A model generated the notes under the pieces. That model was not told the origin of the DNA and did not search any database. It saw nothing but the letters and a program-made list of their open reading frames with translations. This document shows, piece after piece, positions 20,685 through 30,263 of a stretch of 64,000 bases of DNA. Location: positions 930,001 to 994,000 of the forward strand of contig JADJOH010000002.1 in NCBI GenBank assembly GCA_016713925.1, in the 5' to 3' direction. Positions within the stretch are counted from its first letter, which is position 1. Every line of letters begins with the position of its first letter. Position numbers and translations under genes: made by a program. This DNA is from Bacteroidota bacterium (lineage in GTDB: Bacteria > Bacteroidota > Bacteroidia > AKYH767-A > OLB10).

Positions 20685-22802
20685 GTGCAGAAAAAGAAAA
20701 CCTCCACTCTTGGTCCTATTGTAAAGCCGGCAAACACATCAGCCACCGGAAAGCAAATAAACTTTAAAGGCATTTATTTCATCATTGCTTTCATCACTTT
20801 TCTATTGTATGCCAATACCCTTGGCCATGAATACACCGTGGATGACTCGACCGTAATTGAAAATAATAAGTTCACGGTTAAAGGTTTTGGCGGATTAAAG
20901 GAGATTTTCACCACTTCCTACCGTGCCGGTTTCTGGGACAGGAAGGAAGGGTTATACCGGCCCATCTCTGTAGCCATGTTTGCAATAGAATGGGGCATTG
21001 CACCCAAACAACCTTTTCTTGGACATTTGATCAATATACTGATCTATGCGCTGAGTGCTGTAATCTTACTTTCCGTTTTAAGGCGTTTATTACAAAAGAT
21101 GCATCCTCTTATACCCATCTTCATCACCCTACTCTGGGTATTCCATCCGGTGCATACTGAAGTGGTGGCGAATATAAAAAGCAGAGATGAATTATTGAGT
21201 TTCCTTTTTGGCATTGGTGCTCTTTCAGGACTCATTCGTTATGTAGATACTAATAAACTTAAATATATTTTACTTTCATGTCTTGCCTTTTTCCTGGCAT
21301 TATTGTCCAAAGAAAATTCTGTGGCATGGGCGGGTGTATTTCCGTTGGCTATTTGGTGTTTCACGAAAGTGGATTTTAAAAGGACAATTACACTTTCTTC
21401 CGTATTTATTGGAGTGATTGGCCTTTACTTTTTGGTTCGGATTTCTGTTTTAGGGGAGATTGGCGGAGGATATGATCTCATGCTCATCAACAATTCGTTA
21501 ATTGGTGCAAAAGATAAACTTTCACAAATGGCGGGTGCCTTCTATATTATGGGCAGATATTTTGGGTTGTTCATCCTTCCGGCAACATTGGTTTTTGATT
21601 ACTCTTACAATACAATACCCCCTGTCAGTTTTGCGCATCCCCTCGCCTTTCTGGCCTTCGGAATCATTGTCTTTGGATTGATCTATGCTCTTAAAAATCT
21701 TCCCAGGCGAAGCATGATCTCCTTCGCCATTCTCTTCTTCCTCGGAACTATTTTATTGGTTTCAAATATCTTTTTCCTCATTGAAGCCACTATGGCGGAA
21801 AGGTTCATTTACACGCCTTCCCTGGGATTATGTTTGCTGGCCGGTTATTTTGCCAATAAGTGGCTGATAGGAAACAAAACATTTGAAGGCCCTATAACGG
21901 TTTCGCATATACGAAATAACAAATTATTCATTCCCGGCATACTTGTTCTCATTATTTTTGGAGGAAGAACTATTGTTCGCAGTAACGACTGGAAAGATAA
22001 CCTTACCTTATTGCAGAAAGATGTTAAATCATCACCGGAAAGTGCGCGTATTCGTTACGCACTGGGCAGCACTTTACTCGTGGAAAAAGCCCTGGAGGAG
22101 CCGGAAGGGTCAGCCACCCGAAAAAATTATCTCGAACGGGCTATCGTTGAATTACGAAAAGGCGTTTCTATATTACCAAATTACAACGATGCCTGGTATC
22201 ATCTGGGCATCGCATACAAAGAACTGGGGGATGCGAAAAATGCCGTATTAGCTTTTGAGCAGGCACGATCATATAAAGCATTCAACGGTGCAAATCATTT
22301 TACCAGTTCAGGAATTGCCTATGGTTTGAACAAGCAATACGACAAAGCTATTGCTGATCTGGAAGCCGCTGTAAAACTTGATCCGCAAAATTCAGATGCA
22401 TGGAATAACTATGGTTTATACCTGAGTGAAGGAGGAAGTCTACAGGCTTCCATTGATGCATTAAACAAATCCATTGCACTTAAAAATGACTTTGACAAAG
22501 CATACTATAACCGCGGTAACACGTATGCTAAAGCAGGAAATTACAGGGAAGCATTGAAAGATTATGCCAAAGCCCTCTCTATAAAAAGCAATTATACCGA
22601 TGCCTTAAACAACAGTGGAAATTGTTATATCATGTTACAAAGGCCGGATAGCGCTGTGAGTTATTTTGAAAGAGCCATTCAATCCGATCCCGGAAATGTA
22701 AAAGCCGTGATTAATCTGGGAGTTACATTGCAAAATTTAGGAGATACGGTTAATGCCAAAATTTACTTTGAAAAAGCCCGGAGTATGGGTGCTACTTTAT
22801 GA
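20685..22802 (+). CDS. TMTC-like multi-pass membrane protein with TPR domain
   Basis: A 705-residue protein. The N-terminal 430 residues hold about ten transmembrane helices with GT-C glycosyltransferase features: an acidic first-loop motif (EYTVDDSTVIENN), FHPVHTEVVANIKSRDELL as in the TMTC/DUF1736 family, and LSKENSVAWAGVFPLA. The C-terminal 250 residues are at least five TPRs. TMTC proteins are O-mannosyltransferases in animals; a role in protein glycosylation here is inference. The start is GTG. A TATCTTTG box lies only 4 nt before it (20673-20680), so the mRNA may be nearly leaderless. The stop overlaps the next start by 4 nt (ATGA). Confidence 0.75.
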   Translation: MQKKKTSTLGPIVKPANTSATGKQINFKGIYFIIAFITFLLYANTLGHEYTVDDSTVIENNKFTVKGFGGLKEIFTTSYRAGFWDRKEGLYRPISVAMFAIEWGIAPKQPFLGHLINILIYALSAVILLSVLRRLLQKMHPLIPIFITLLWVFHPVHTEVVANIKSRDELLSFLFGIGALSGLIRYVDTNKLKYILLSCLAFFLALLSKENSVAWAGVFPLAIWCFTKVDFKRTITLSSVFIGVIGLYFLVRISVLGEIGGGYDLMLINNSLIGAKDKLSQMAGAFYIMGRYFGLFILPATLVFDYSYNTIPPVSFAHPLAFLAFGIIVFGLIYALKNLPRRSMISFAILFFLGTILLVSNIFFLIEATMAERFIYTPSLGLCLLAGYFANKWLIGNKTFEGPITVSHIRNNKLFIPGILVLIIFGGRTIVRSNDWKDNLTLLQKDVKSSPESARIRYALGSTLLVEKALEEPEGSATRKNYLERAIVELRKGVSILPNYNDAWYHLGIAYKELGDAKNAVLAFEQARSYKAFNGANHFTSSGIAYGLNKQYDKAIADLEAAVKLDPQNSDAWNNYGLYLSEGGSLQASIDALNKSIALKNDFDKAYYNRGNTYAKAGNYREALKDYAKALSIKSNYTDALNNSGNCYIMLQRPDSAVSYFERAIQSDPGNVKAVINLGVTLQNLGDTVNAKIYFEKARSMGATL

Positions 22803-23355
22803 GAAATTTGATACTCTGTTCCTTTGTGCTTCTGATCACCGGATGTACTGAAGTCAAAAAACAACCGGAAATAAATTATTTTTCGATCAGTACTTTCTTG
22901 AATAAGGAGATCGCAACATTGAAAGAGAAGGAAGCTATTTTAGTTAAAACGATTCAACAAAAAATAAAACAGAAACCCGATCCGTTTATACTCCTGATTG
23001 GGAAAATGAATTAAAACCATTTTTTGAATCCGCCATTGACCGGCCGGCGTGGAAGAATTCTTACCAATGCGACACCACTCTAATTGATTCAGAAATGGTC
23101 ATCAGTTATACCACTAACAACAAAAAAGCTCCGGTAAAACTTCTGCGTGTTACGTATTTAAAAGATAAGGTAAACACCATTTTTATTTTGTTTGAAAAAT
23201 CCAATGCCTGGTTTTGCCTCAATCAGCAATTAACATTTCAAAGTGCAGAAGGCTTTACCATCCATAGTGAACAAAAAATGACATTGTCTGCACCCGCCAT
23301 CTATACGATTTCCGCTATATTCGAAGAGAAAAAGTACTCTTCTAAACCTCTATAA
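22799..23355 (+). CDS. Small lipoprotein (one frameshift)
   Basis: About 185 residues. The lipobox is LLITGC (Cys16). The frame breaks at the six-A run 22959-22964; one extra A gives TIQQKNKTETRSVYTPDWEN and joins the two halves. The C-terminal part is beta-rich (VISYTTNNKKAPVKLLRVTY, SAPAIYTISAIFE). The family is not recognised. It overlaps the TMTC-like gene by 4 nt and precedes the TlpA-like gene by 9 nt, so the three are one operon. Confidence 0.65.
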
Positions 23356-23364
23356 AAACAAACC

Positions 23365-24516
23365 ATGTCATTCACTTTCTTTCTTGGAATATGGCTGGGC
23401 ATCCTGCAATTACCTGATGCAAACCTGCCTTTTCAGTTTGAATTTGCTCAACACGACGGACACCCTGTCATGATCATTAAAAATGCTGAAGAACGAATTG
23501 TGTGTGACGAAATTACTTTAGCGGGTGATTCCATTTTTATCCGATTGCCTCTTTACGATTCAGAGTTTCGTTTAAAAGCAGGTCGGGAAACGATGCATGG
23601 CGTATGGATAAACAAAGGAAGAAAAGTACCTGCTGTTATTCCTTTCACTGCGCAAAAAAATCTGTCCTATCGTTTTTTACCCCAGCAAACAAAAAGTGAT
23701 GAACAGAGGTTAACAGGCCGTTGGGAAACCTGGTTCAATGTAAATTCTGGGGACTCTTCTCTCGCGATTGGAGTCTTCGAGGAAAAGGAGGGAATTGTTA
23801 CCGGCACTTTCCTCACTGAATCCGGAGATCATCGTTTTTTAGATGGGATAAAAGACGGAGATTCGTTAAAGCTTAGTGTTTTCGATGGATCACATGCCTG
23901 GTTATATCTTGCTAAGATCAAAGATGGAAAAATGGAAGGAATGTTCTATTCCGGAAATCATCACAAAGCCCCTTTTCGTGCATGCATTAACGATAGTGTT
24001 CGTCTGAGGGATCCTTCAAGCATTACTCAGGCTACAGGTAAAATAAATTTCAATTTACCGGATCCGGATAGCCAGCTTGTTTCATTAGATCAGAGCAACT
24101 ATCGTAATCGTGTTATCATTGTACAAATTATGGGCACATGGTGTCCGAATTGTATGGATGAATCTGTTTTTTTGGATAGTGTTTACAGGGATAGAGGGGA
24201 AGAAGGACTTGAAGTAATCGGTCTGTCCTTTGAAAGAACTGCTGAATTCAGCATTGCTGCCAACAATGTCCGAAAAGTTAAAAAACGTCTGAATTTATCT
24301 TATCCTGTATTGATCGCCGGTGTTGCTCAAAAAGATGAAGTACAAAAAATAATTCCTGCCATTTCAAACTTTTTCTCCTATCCTACTACTCTTTTTATAG
24401 ACCGAAAAGGGACTGTTGTTAAAGTTTCCAGTGGGTTTTCAGGCCCAGCTACTGGCGAGTTCTGGTTGAAATACAAGAAGGAGTTCAATCGAACTTTAGA
24501 CCGACTATTACATTAG
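23365..24516 (+). CDS. TlpA-like thioredoxin-fold protein
   Basis: A 383-residue protein. Residues about 1-225 form a beta-rich domain of unknown role. The C-terminal domain is a TlpA/ResA-type thioredoxin fold with redox centre GTWCPNC, SFFSYPTTLFIDRKG and the cis-Pro segment. Such proteins reduce or isomerise disulfides in the periplasm, often in cytochrome maturation or stress. A strong signal peptide is not obvious; the start carries only a weak hydrophobic stretch (FTFFLGIWLGILQL). Confidence 0.8.
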   Translation: MSFTFFLGIWLGILQLPDANLPFQFEFAQHDGHPVMIIKNAEERIVCDEITLAGDSIFIRLPLYDSEFRLKAGRETMHGVWINKGRKVPAVIPFTAQKNLSYRFLPQQTKSDEQRLTGRWETWFNVNSGDSSLAIGVFEEKEGIVTGTFLTESGDHRFLDGIKDGDSLKLSVFDGSHAWLYLAKIKDGKMEGMFYSGNHHKAPFRACINDSVRLRDPSSITQATGKINFNLPDPDSQLVSLDQSNYRNRVIIVQIMGTWCPNCMDESVFLDSVYRDRGEEGLEVIGLSFERTAEFSIAANNVRKVKKRLNLSYPVLIAGVAQKDEVQKIIPAISNFFSYPTTLFIDRKGTVVKVSSGFSGPATGEFWLKYKKEFNRTLDRLLH

Positions 24517-24818
24517 TTAAAGTACTGTATTTCAATTATTTAATTAATTAAGTGAGTAGGATTCACTCATTTTACTAATGGTGCTTAGTTGAAATGCTTT
24601 AAAGGGTAAAAAACTTAACAAACAAAAGAGGGTTATTTACCCTTAAGTTTTCGCCGTTTGCCCATTAACTCAAAAATACTACTTACTTCCTCCCGATATT
24701 TGTAAAATCCGGGAAAAAAAAAGCTAAAGAATGAAATTATTGCCTTTCCCAATGATTACCATCGATTGTATACCCATCTTGCTTCTTAAGAAATAAACAA
24801 ATACTCCATAATACACAC
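24517..24818. other. Intergenic region, 302 bp
   Basis: A/T-rich. A weak hairpin (AGTGA / TCACT) near 24550-24568 could end transcription of the TlpA-like gene. No convincing TAnnTTTG box or gene was found. Confidence 0.4.
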
Positions 24819-27800
24819 ATGAAAAAACAATTACTACTTTGGGTTGCATTACTACTGTCACCCTTCTTCAGTTATTCACAATGTACTACTACCAACGCGA
24901 CGTCTTGTGTATGTAAGGACGGTACAACAAATTGTCAACTGCTTCCGGATATTAAAGTAGCACGTCCGCCACTACTGGTGAATGGATCCAGTGGATATTT
25001 AGAATATCCACAAACCTGTAATCCTCCTTGTAGTGGTAATGACGGACGTTTACGTGTTTCTGTTTCTACTCCTAACATTGGGTTTGGTCCCCTGGAAGTG
25101 CGTACTACTCCTACAGCTATTTGTGGTACCGATACATTTTACAATGTTCCCAGCAACTTTACTTGTCCGAACGGACAGCCATTGCGTCAGATATTGAACC
25201 AACGCGTGTATCAAAAAAATGGTAATGCCATGTCATACATCGACCGTTTTGCAGGAAGTATGACTTATCACCCATCACACGGACATATGCACGTTGATGA
25301 TTGGGGTATTTACACTTTACGTACTGCAACTTCGGATCCAAATCCGTTAAACTGGCCTGTAGTAGGTACAGGTTCAAAACTTGCCTTTTGTTTAATGGAT
25401 TATGGAACATGTTCTTATTACAATGGACATTGTGTTGACAGTGCAAACAATACCATGCTAAACGGTAACTTCCCTAATTTTGGATTAGGCGGAGGTAACT
25501 ACGGTTGCTCTAGTGTTGTTCAGGGAATTTCATCCGGATACACTGATATTTATTACCAGTCATTGGATGGTATGTGGATCAATCTTCCTCCCGGACTTTG
25601 TAACGGAACTTACTGGATGGTCATTCAGTTAGATCCATACAACTACTTTTTAGAAAGTGATGAAACAAATAACGTACTCGCAGTGCAAGTGACGTTAACA
25701 CAGCAAGGTGGTACTTTACCTGTAGTTACAGCCAGCGGTTCTACCACTTTCTGTCAGGGCGGAAGTGTATCACTCACTGCAAGTTCTGCAACGAATTATT
25801 TATGGTTGAATGGTGCAACTACACAATCTATCACCGTGAATCAAGCCGGAAATTATAGTGTTACTGTGAATACCGGAACATCTTGCGTATCGACTTCTAC
25901 ACCAACAACCGTAACTGTTTCTCAGATTCCTGTTACGGCTACTGCTACTCCTGCTAATATTTGTGCAGGTGAAAATGTTCAACTAGGAGCATCAGCTACC
26001 GGAGGTGGTACATCCAATCAGGTAGTGACCTATACGAATAATACTATTTACAATATTCCTGATAACAATGCAACCGGTATTTCAAGTTTCATTACCGTTA
26101 ATAATATTGATCCTGTTACTATCAATTCCAATACAGTTGTTTCAGTACAACTTGACATTACTCATACTTATGATGGTGATCTTCAAATCCAGTTAATTGC
26201 TCCTTCCGGAAATGCGATTAACTTAAGTAACCGCAGAGGTGGTAGTGGTAATAATTTTACTAACACCATCTTTATAGGTAGTGCCGCACTTTCAATATCT
26301 CAAGGTTCCGCTCCTTTCGGCGGAAGTTACAGACCCGATGGTCCATTTACATCATTAACGGGAAATTCAAACGGTACCTGGACACTCAAAATAATGGATT
26401 TGGCCGGTACAGATATAGGAACGCTGAATTACTGGACTTTGAAATTAAACGATGTTGTTCCTACAACACTCAGCTATAACTGGACTTCATTACCTGCAGG
26501 ATTTACCTCCACTAATCAAAATCCTACAGTTAATCCTACTCAAAATACTACTTATACGGTTACTGCTACTGAAAGCGGAACCGGTTGTCAAGGAACTCAG
26601 ACCGTGAGTGTTGTTGTAGGGAATGGAATTAATGTTACTGCAAATACACCTGCACCTATCTGCGCAGGACAATCTGCAAATCTTTCAGTGAGCGGGGCAG
26701 ATACTTATGTCTGGAGTCCTGCTTCCGGTCTGAATGGAACAACCGGAAATGCGGTTATTGCATCTCCATCACAAACTACTACCTACACTGTTGTTGGAAC
26801 TACCAGTGGTTGTACCGACACGGCGTATGTAACAGTGGTTGTAAATCCATTGCCTGTGATCAATGCCTCTGCAAGTACAAGTATATGTGCAGGTGGATCA
26901 GTTACGCTACAGGCCTCAGGAGCTCCCAATCTAAGCTGGAGTCCTGCTACAGGATTAAATACAACTTCAGGAAACAGTGTTGTAGCTTCTCCCGGTCAAA
27001 CGACCATTTATACTGTGACGGGTTCTGACAATGGTTGTTCCAATTCATCAACAGTTACTGTGTCTGTGAATGCATTACCTGTGGTTACTGCAAGTGCGAA
27101 CATCAGTATCTGTGCAGGACAATCAACGGCATTGACTGCATCAGGCGCATCATCATATAACTGGAGTCCTTCTTCCGGATTGGATCAAACTACCGGTTCC
27201 ACTGTGAATGCTTCTCCTTCTGTGGACAGAACATACACGGTTATAGGAACCGACAACAATGGTTGTTCTGCTTCCGCAACCGTAACAGTAACTGTCATTG
27301 ACCTTCCTATTGCACCAACATCCATTGTAGGTGCCGCCAATCATTGTTTACCCATGTCAGCATCTTTTGCTATCAATCCAATTGGAAATGCAACCTCCTA
27401 TACATGGTCAGTACCTGCCGGAATGAGTCTTAGCGGACAAGGTACAAGTAATGTTACTGTGAATGCTACCGGTGCCTCTTCAGGTGATCTATGTGTAATT
27501 TCAAATAATACTTGTGGCAGCAGTGCACCGAGATGTGTAGCTGTAACTGCAAACAGTAGTGCACCCGTTAGACCGGGTTCTGTTTCCGGTACCGGAAAAG
27601 CTTGTGCCGGAGATGTTGTAAATTACAGTATTGCTACCGTAGCCAACTCTAATTCTTACTTATGGACAAATCCTGCAGGTACTACCTTACTTAGCGGACA
27701 GGGTACACATGCAATCAGTTTGCAGTTTAATGCCGGTTATGCCGGTGGAACATTGAGTGTTCAGGCTGTAAATGGTTGTGGCAATAGCTTGTCACGTGTT

Positions 27801-28619
27801 AAATCGCTTTCATTAAATATTCCTGCAACAACAAGTGTAATATCAGGACAAACTACGGGCTTGTGTAATTCACAACAAACGTATAGTGTTATGCCTGTAG
27901 TTGGAATGACTTATAACTGGAGTGTTCCATCGGGTGCAACCATCCTGAATGGACAAGGTACTAATAACATTCAAGTACAATTTGGAGCAGGATTTACAAA
28001 TGGCAATGTTTCTGTAAATGCCCAAAATGCATGCGGTACAAGTACAGCGCGTGTGAAGAGTGTTAAAGCTGCACCGGCAATTCCTGCTTCTATCACAGGA
28101 CCTGCCAGCGTATGTCAGGGTCAACAAGGAGTAAATTATACTGCTGCATCAGTGTATGGCGCTACTTCTTATACCTGGACAGCTCCAACCAATGCAACCA
28201 TCGCTGCAGGACAAGGAACACTGAATGCCAGCGTGAATTATGCTATGAATGCTGTAAGCAGTAAGATAAAAGTGAAAGCCTCAAATGCTTGCTCTACCTC
28301 TTCAAATAGAACGAAGAGTATCGTATTAAACAGCTGCATCAAGGTATCTGACTTCACTACTTCAGCGTTAACCGGTTTATCTTTATTACCAAATCCGGCC
28401 ACCACTTATGTTGAAGTTCAGTTTAACAGCAATTCCGATCAGCCCTCTACATTAAGAGTTACAAATGTACTTGGTCAGGAGGTGTATACTCAATCCATTC
28501 ATCCATCTAATGGAATTAACAACTATATGGTTGATGTTCGCAAACTGAACTCCGGCGTTTACATAGTAAGTATTCTTCAGGATGGTAAGTCCTTTGCTCA
28601 GCGCCTGGTTGTTGAATAA
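24819..28619 (+). CDS. Secreted lysyl-oxidase-like multidomain protein with T9SS sorting domain
   Basis: A 1266-residue exported protein (signal peptide ending FFSYS). Residues about 45-293 match the lysyl oxidase catalytic domain. The copper site HPSHGHMH (151-158) has the same His spacing as the animal enzyme. GSKLAFCLMD supplies Lys187 and SSGYTDIYY supplies Tyr245, at the positions that form the LTQ cofactor. FLESDETNN matches the family's C-terminal motif. Then come Ig/PKD-like repeats (SICAGQS, YTV...GC pattern), a proprotein-convertase P domain (about 410-550; HTYDGDLQIQLIAPSG), more repeats, and a T9SS sorting domain (LLPNPATTYVEVQF, ending AQRLVVE). Lysyl oxidases oxidise lysine side chains to aldehydes. 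The substrate here is unknown. A terminator follows. Confidence 0.85.
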   Translation: MKKQLLLWVALLLSPFFSYSQCTTTNATSCVCKDGTTNCQLLPDIKVARPPLLVNGSSGYLEYPQTCNPPCSGNDGRLRVSVSTPNIGFGPLEVRTTPTAICGTDTFYNVPSNFTCPNGQPLRQILNQRVYQKNGNAMSYIDRFAGSMTYHPSHGHMHVDDWGIYTLRTATSDPNPLNWPVVGTGSKLAFCLMDYGTCSYYNGHCVDSANNTMLNGNFPNFGLGGGNYGCSSVVQGISSGYTDIYYQSLDGMWINLPPGLCNGTYWMVIQLDPYNYFLESDETNNVLAVQVTLTQQGGTLPVVTASGSTTFCQGGSVSLTASSATNYLWLNGATTQSITVNQAGNYSVTVNTGTSCVSTSTPTTVTVSQIPVTATATPANICAGENVQLGASATGGGTSNQVVTYTNNTIYNIPDNNATGISSFITVNNIDPVTINSNTVVSVQLDITHTYDGDLQIQLIAPSGNAINLSNRRGGSGNNFTNTIFIGSAALSISQGSAPFGGSYRPDGPFTSLTGNSNGTWTLKIMDLAGTDIGTLNYWTLKLNDVVPTTLSYNWTSLPAGFTSTNQNPTVNPTQNTTYTVTATESGTGCQGTQTVSVVVGNGINVTANTPAPICAGQSANLSVSGADTYVWSPASGLNGTTGNAVIASPSQTTTYTVVGTTSGCTDTAYVTVVVNPLPVINASASTSICAGGSVTLQASGAPNLSWSPATGLNTTSGNSVVASPGQTTIYTVTGSDNGCSNSSTVTVSVNALPVVTASANISICAGQSTALTASGASSYNWSPSSGLDQTTGSTVNASPSVDRTYTVIGTDNNGCSASATVTVTVIDLPIAPTSIVGAANHCLPMSASFAINPIGNATSYTWSVPAGMSLSGQGTSNVTVNATGASSGDLCVISNNTCGSSAPRCVAVTANSSAPVRPGSVSGTGKACAGDVVNYSIATVANSNSYLWTNPAGTTLLSGQGTHAISLQFNAGYAGGTLSVQAVNGCGNSLSRVKSLSLNIPATTSVISGQTTGLCNSQQTYSVMPVVGMTYNWSVPSGATILNGQGTNNIQVQFGAGFTNGNVSVNAQNACGTSTARVKSVKAAPAIPASITGPASVCQGQQGVNYTAASVYGATSYTWTAPTNATIAAGQGTLNASVNYAMNAVSSKIKVKASNACSTSSNRTKSIVLNSCIKVSDFTTSALTGLSLLPNPATTYVEVQFNSNSDQPSTLRVTNVLGQEVYTQSIHPSNGINNYMVDVRKLNSGVYIVSILQDGKSFAQRLVVE

Positions 28620-28640
28620 TAGAAACTGATAAAACTCAAT

Positions 28641-28672
28641 CAAAGCCGTTCTTTTTATAAGGAACGGCTTTG
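28641..28672 (+). terminator. Terminator after the lysyl-oxidase-like gene
   Basis: Stem CAAAGCCGTTC / GGAACGGCTTTG with an A/T-rich loop, 22 nt after the stop codon. Confidence 0.75.
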
Positions 28673-28696
28673 TACTTTTGTAAAGAATCTGAATCC

Positions 28697-29702
28697 ATGA
28701 AAAACGCGTTTATACAATTATTGCTCTGCTGTATTATTCTGACTTCATTAGCCAATCCTTCCCAAGGGCAATCTATAGCATGGACAGAATACAACACTAT
28801 TAATTCCTCACTACCTGATAATTCGATACGATGCATTACTTACGAAAATGATAGCACCGTTTGGATTGGGACGGACTTCGGTCTGGCAAAGCTGGTAAAC
28901 GGACAGTGGACCAACTATAACACGTCAAATTCCGGATTAGCCAGTAATAGCATCCGTAGTATGGCCATAGATAAGTTTGGTGTGAAATGGATCGGGACAT
29001 TTACCAATGGACTTTGTTCCTTTAATGATACCGTCTGGACGAACATCAACACCTTTAATTCTCCTCTACCGGATGACTTTATCAGAAGTCTGGCCATCGA
29101 CACCAACAATGTTATTTGGGCAGGTACCACCGGAGGATTAGTGAGAATAGATTCACTGGTTACGTTTACCATTTACGATCAGTTCAACAGTATTATGAAT
29201 TCCAGTAATATAGCTTCCATGTATGTGGATAAGTCTCACCTGCTTGAAACTTGACGATATAGACCAACCCTGGATTGGCACTGCTGACAAAGGGCTCCTG
29301 TACAAAAACGGCAGTAACTTTATTGTATACGACACTGCCAACTCCCCTTTAACGGATGTCGTAATTCAATGCGTAAACATTGACGATAGCGGTAAAGTAT
29401 GGATCGGAACGCAAACCGGCGGATTGTTTATTCTTGACCCTTCGCTACTCACCGGTATTTCCAGTACAGGTACTTTCACTAACGTTAGCGTCTATCCTAA
29501 TCCGGCCAGTGATGTACTTTTTTACAACAGTCCATTCCCAACTGTTAGTTGTGAAATCACAGATCTGAGCGGGCGTCTTTTACTTTCAGAAAGTGGAACG
29601 TCTAACCAAATTGATATTCATGCGCTGAGTACCGGCCTTTATCATGTCAGATTCATTTATGAAGATGGGAATAGTATAACGAGGAAATTTCTGAAGCAAT
29701 AA
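28697..29702 (+). CDS. Secreted two-component-type propeller protein, interrupted, with T9SS tail
   Basis: A signal peptide (LLLCCIILTSLANPSQGQ) precedes repeated propeller blades (VWIGTDFGLAKL, KWIGTFTNGLCSF, IWAGTTGGLVRI, PWIGTADKGLLYKN, VWIGTQTGGLFIL). A T9SS sorting domain ends the protein (VYPNPASDVLFYNS, ending ITRKFLKQ). The frame is lost near 29245. VDKSHL should be followed by a WIGT strand, but reading resumes at KLDDIDQPWIGT in another frame, so most of one blade (about 35 residues) appears missing in addition to the frame change. This could be an assembly collapse between similar blades, or a real lesion. Two-component regulator propellers in secreted proteins usually bind ligands; the target is unknown. 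Confidence 0.65.
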
Positions 29703-29747
29703 GTTAAACTACATTTTCTGCGCCATCCTTTTTAACAAGCTATAAAT

Positions 29748-29818
29748 CAAAATACTTTCTCTGGGACAAGTAATTTCTAAATTAGGGTAGTGATAAAACT
29801 ATTTAAAAACACTTCCTG
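29748..29818 (-). repeat. Decayed duplicate of the dnaG 3' end
   Basis: On the minus strand it reads QEVFLNSFITTLI then stop, against LQVFLNSFTNTVIQK at the true DnaG C-terminus. Similarity continues past the stop (CAAAATACT, then GGGA). It lies about 480 bp downstream of dnaG, with the second copy of the 266-bp element in between. Confidence 0.6.
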
Positions 29819-29949
29819 ACTTCCGCAGAAAAAAAACGTCCATTTTACAAGTAGTAGCAATGTAGCCTGATGCTGCAAATTAACGGGCGCCTTAGGTTGT
29901 CCTACTGAAATAAGACATAACTGAGACAGCCTGAGTTCTTAGATGTCCG

Positions 29950-30220
29950 AGCCCTGTAGGGGCGGCATCTCTGTAAATAAGGAAATCATCTTCTCCCACC
30001 TATGCCGGCATCCGACCTACGGTCGGATGCCGGCGGTTGAAAGGATAGGGGAGTTTCTCGGTTACAGAGATGCCGCCCCTACAGGGCTATTTGGAAGAAA
30101 TATCTATCTCCGTGCTTACGTTAATTCTTTTCCTGTCTTCTGCAAAAAAACTCACTCTGAAGATTGTCAAAGAACTCTTCGGAGTTTAGTTTAGAATTTC
30201 CCAGTGCAGAAGTCAGAAAG
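29950..30220 (-). repeat. 266-bp structured dispersed repeat, copy 2 (MITE-like)
   Basis: Reverse-complement relative of 12703-12968 over its whole length. It keeps the 16-bp inverted termini (AGCCCTGTAGGGGCGG), the inner GCCGGCATCCGACC / GGTCGGATGCCGGC palindrome, and the outer stem (CTCTGAAGA / TCTTCGGAG). Differences in the stems tend to preserve pairing. It sits between dnaG and a decayed copy of the dnaG 3' end. Confidence 0.75.
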
Positions 30221-30263
30221 GTGTTAAACAAAATACTGTCTTCGGGATAAGGTTTCTTTAAAC

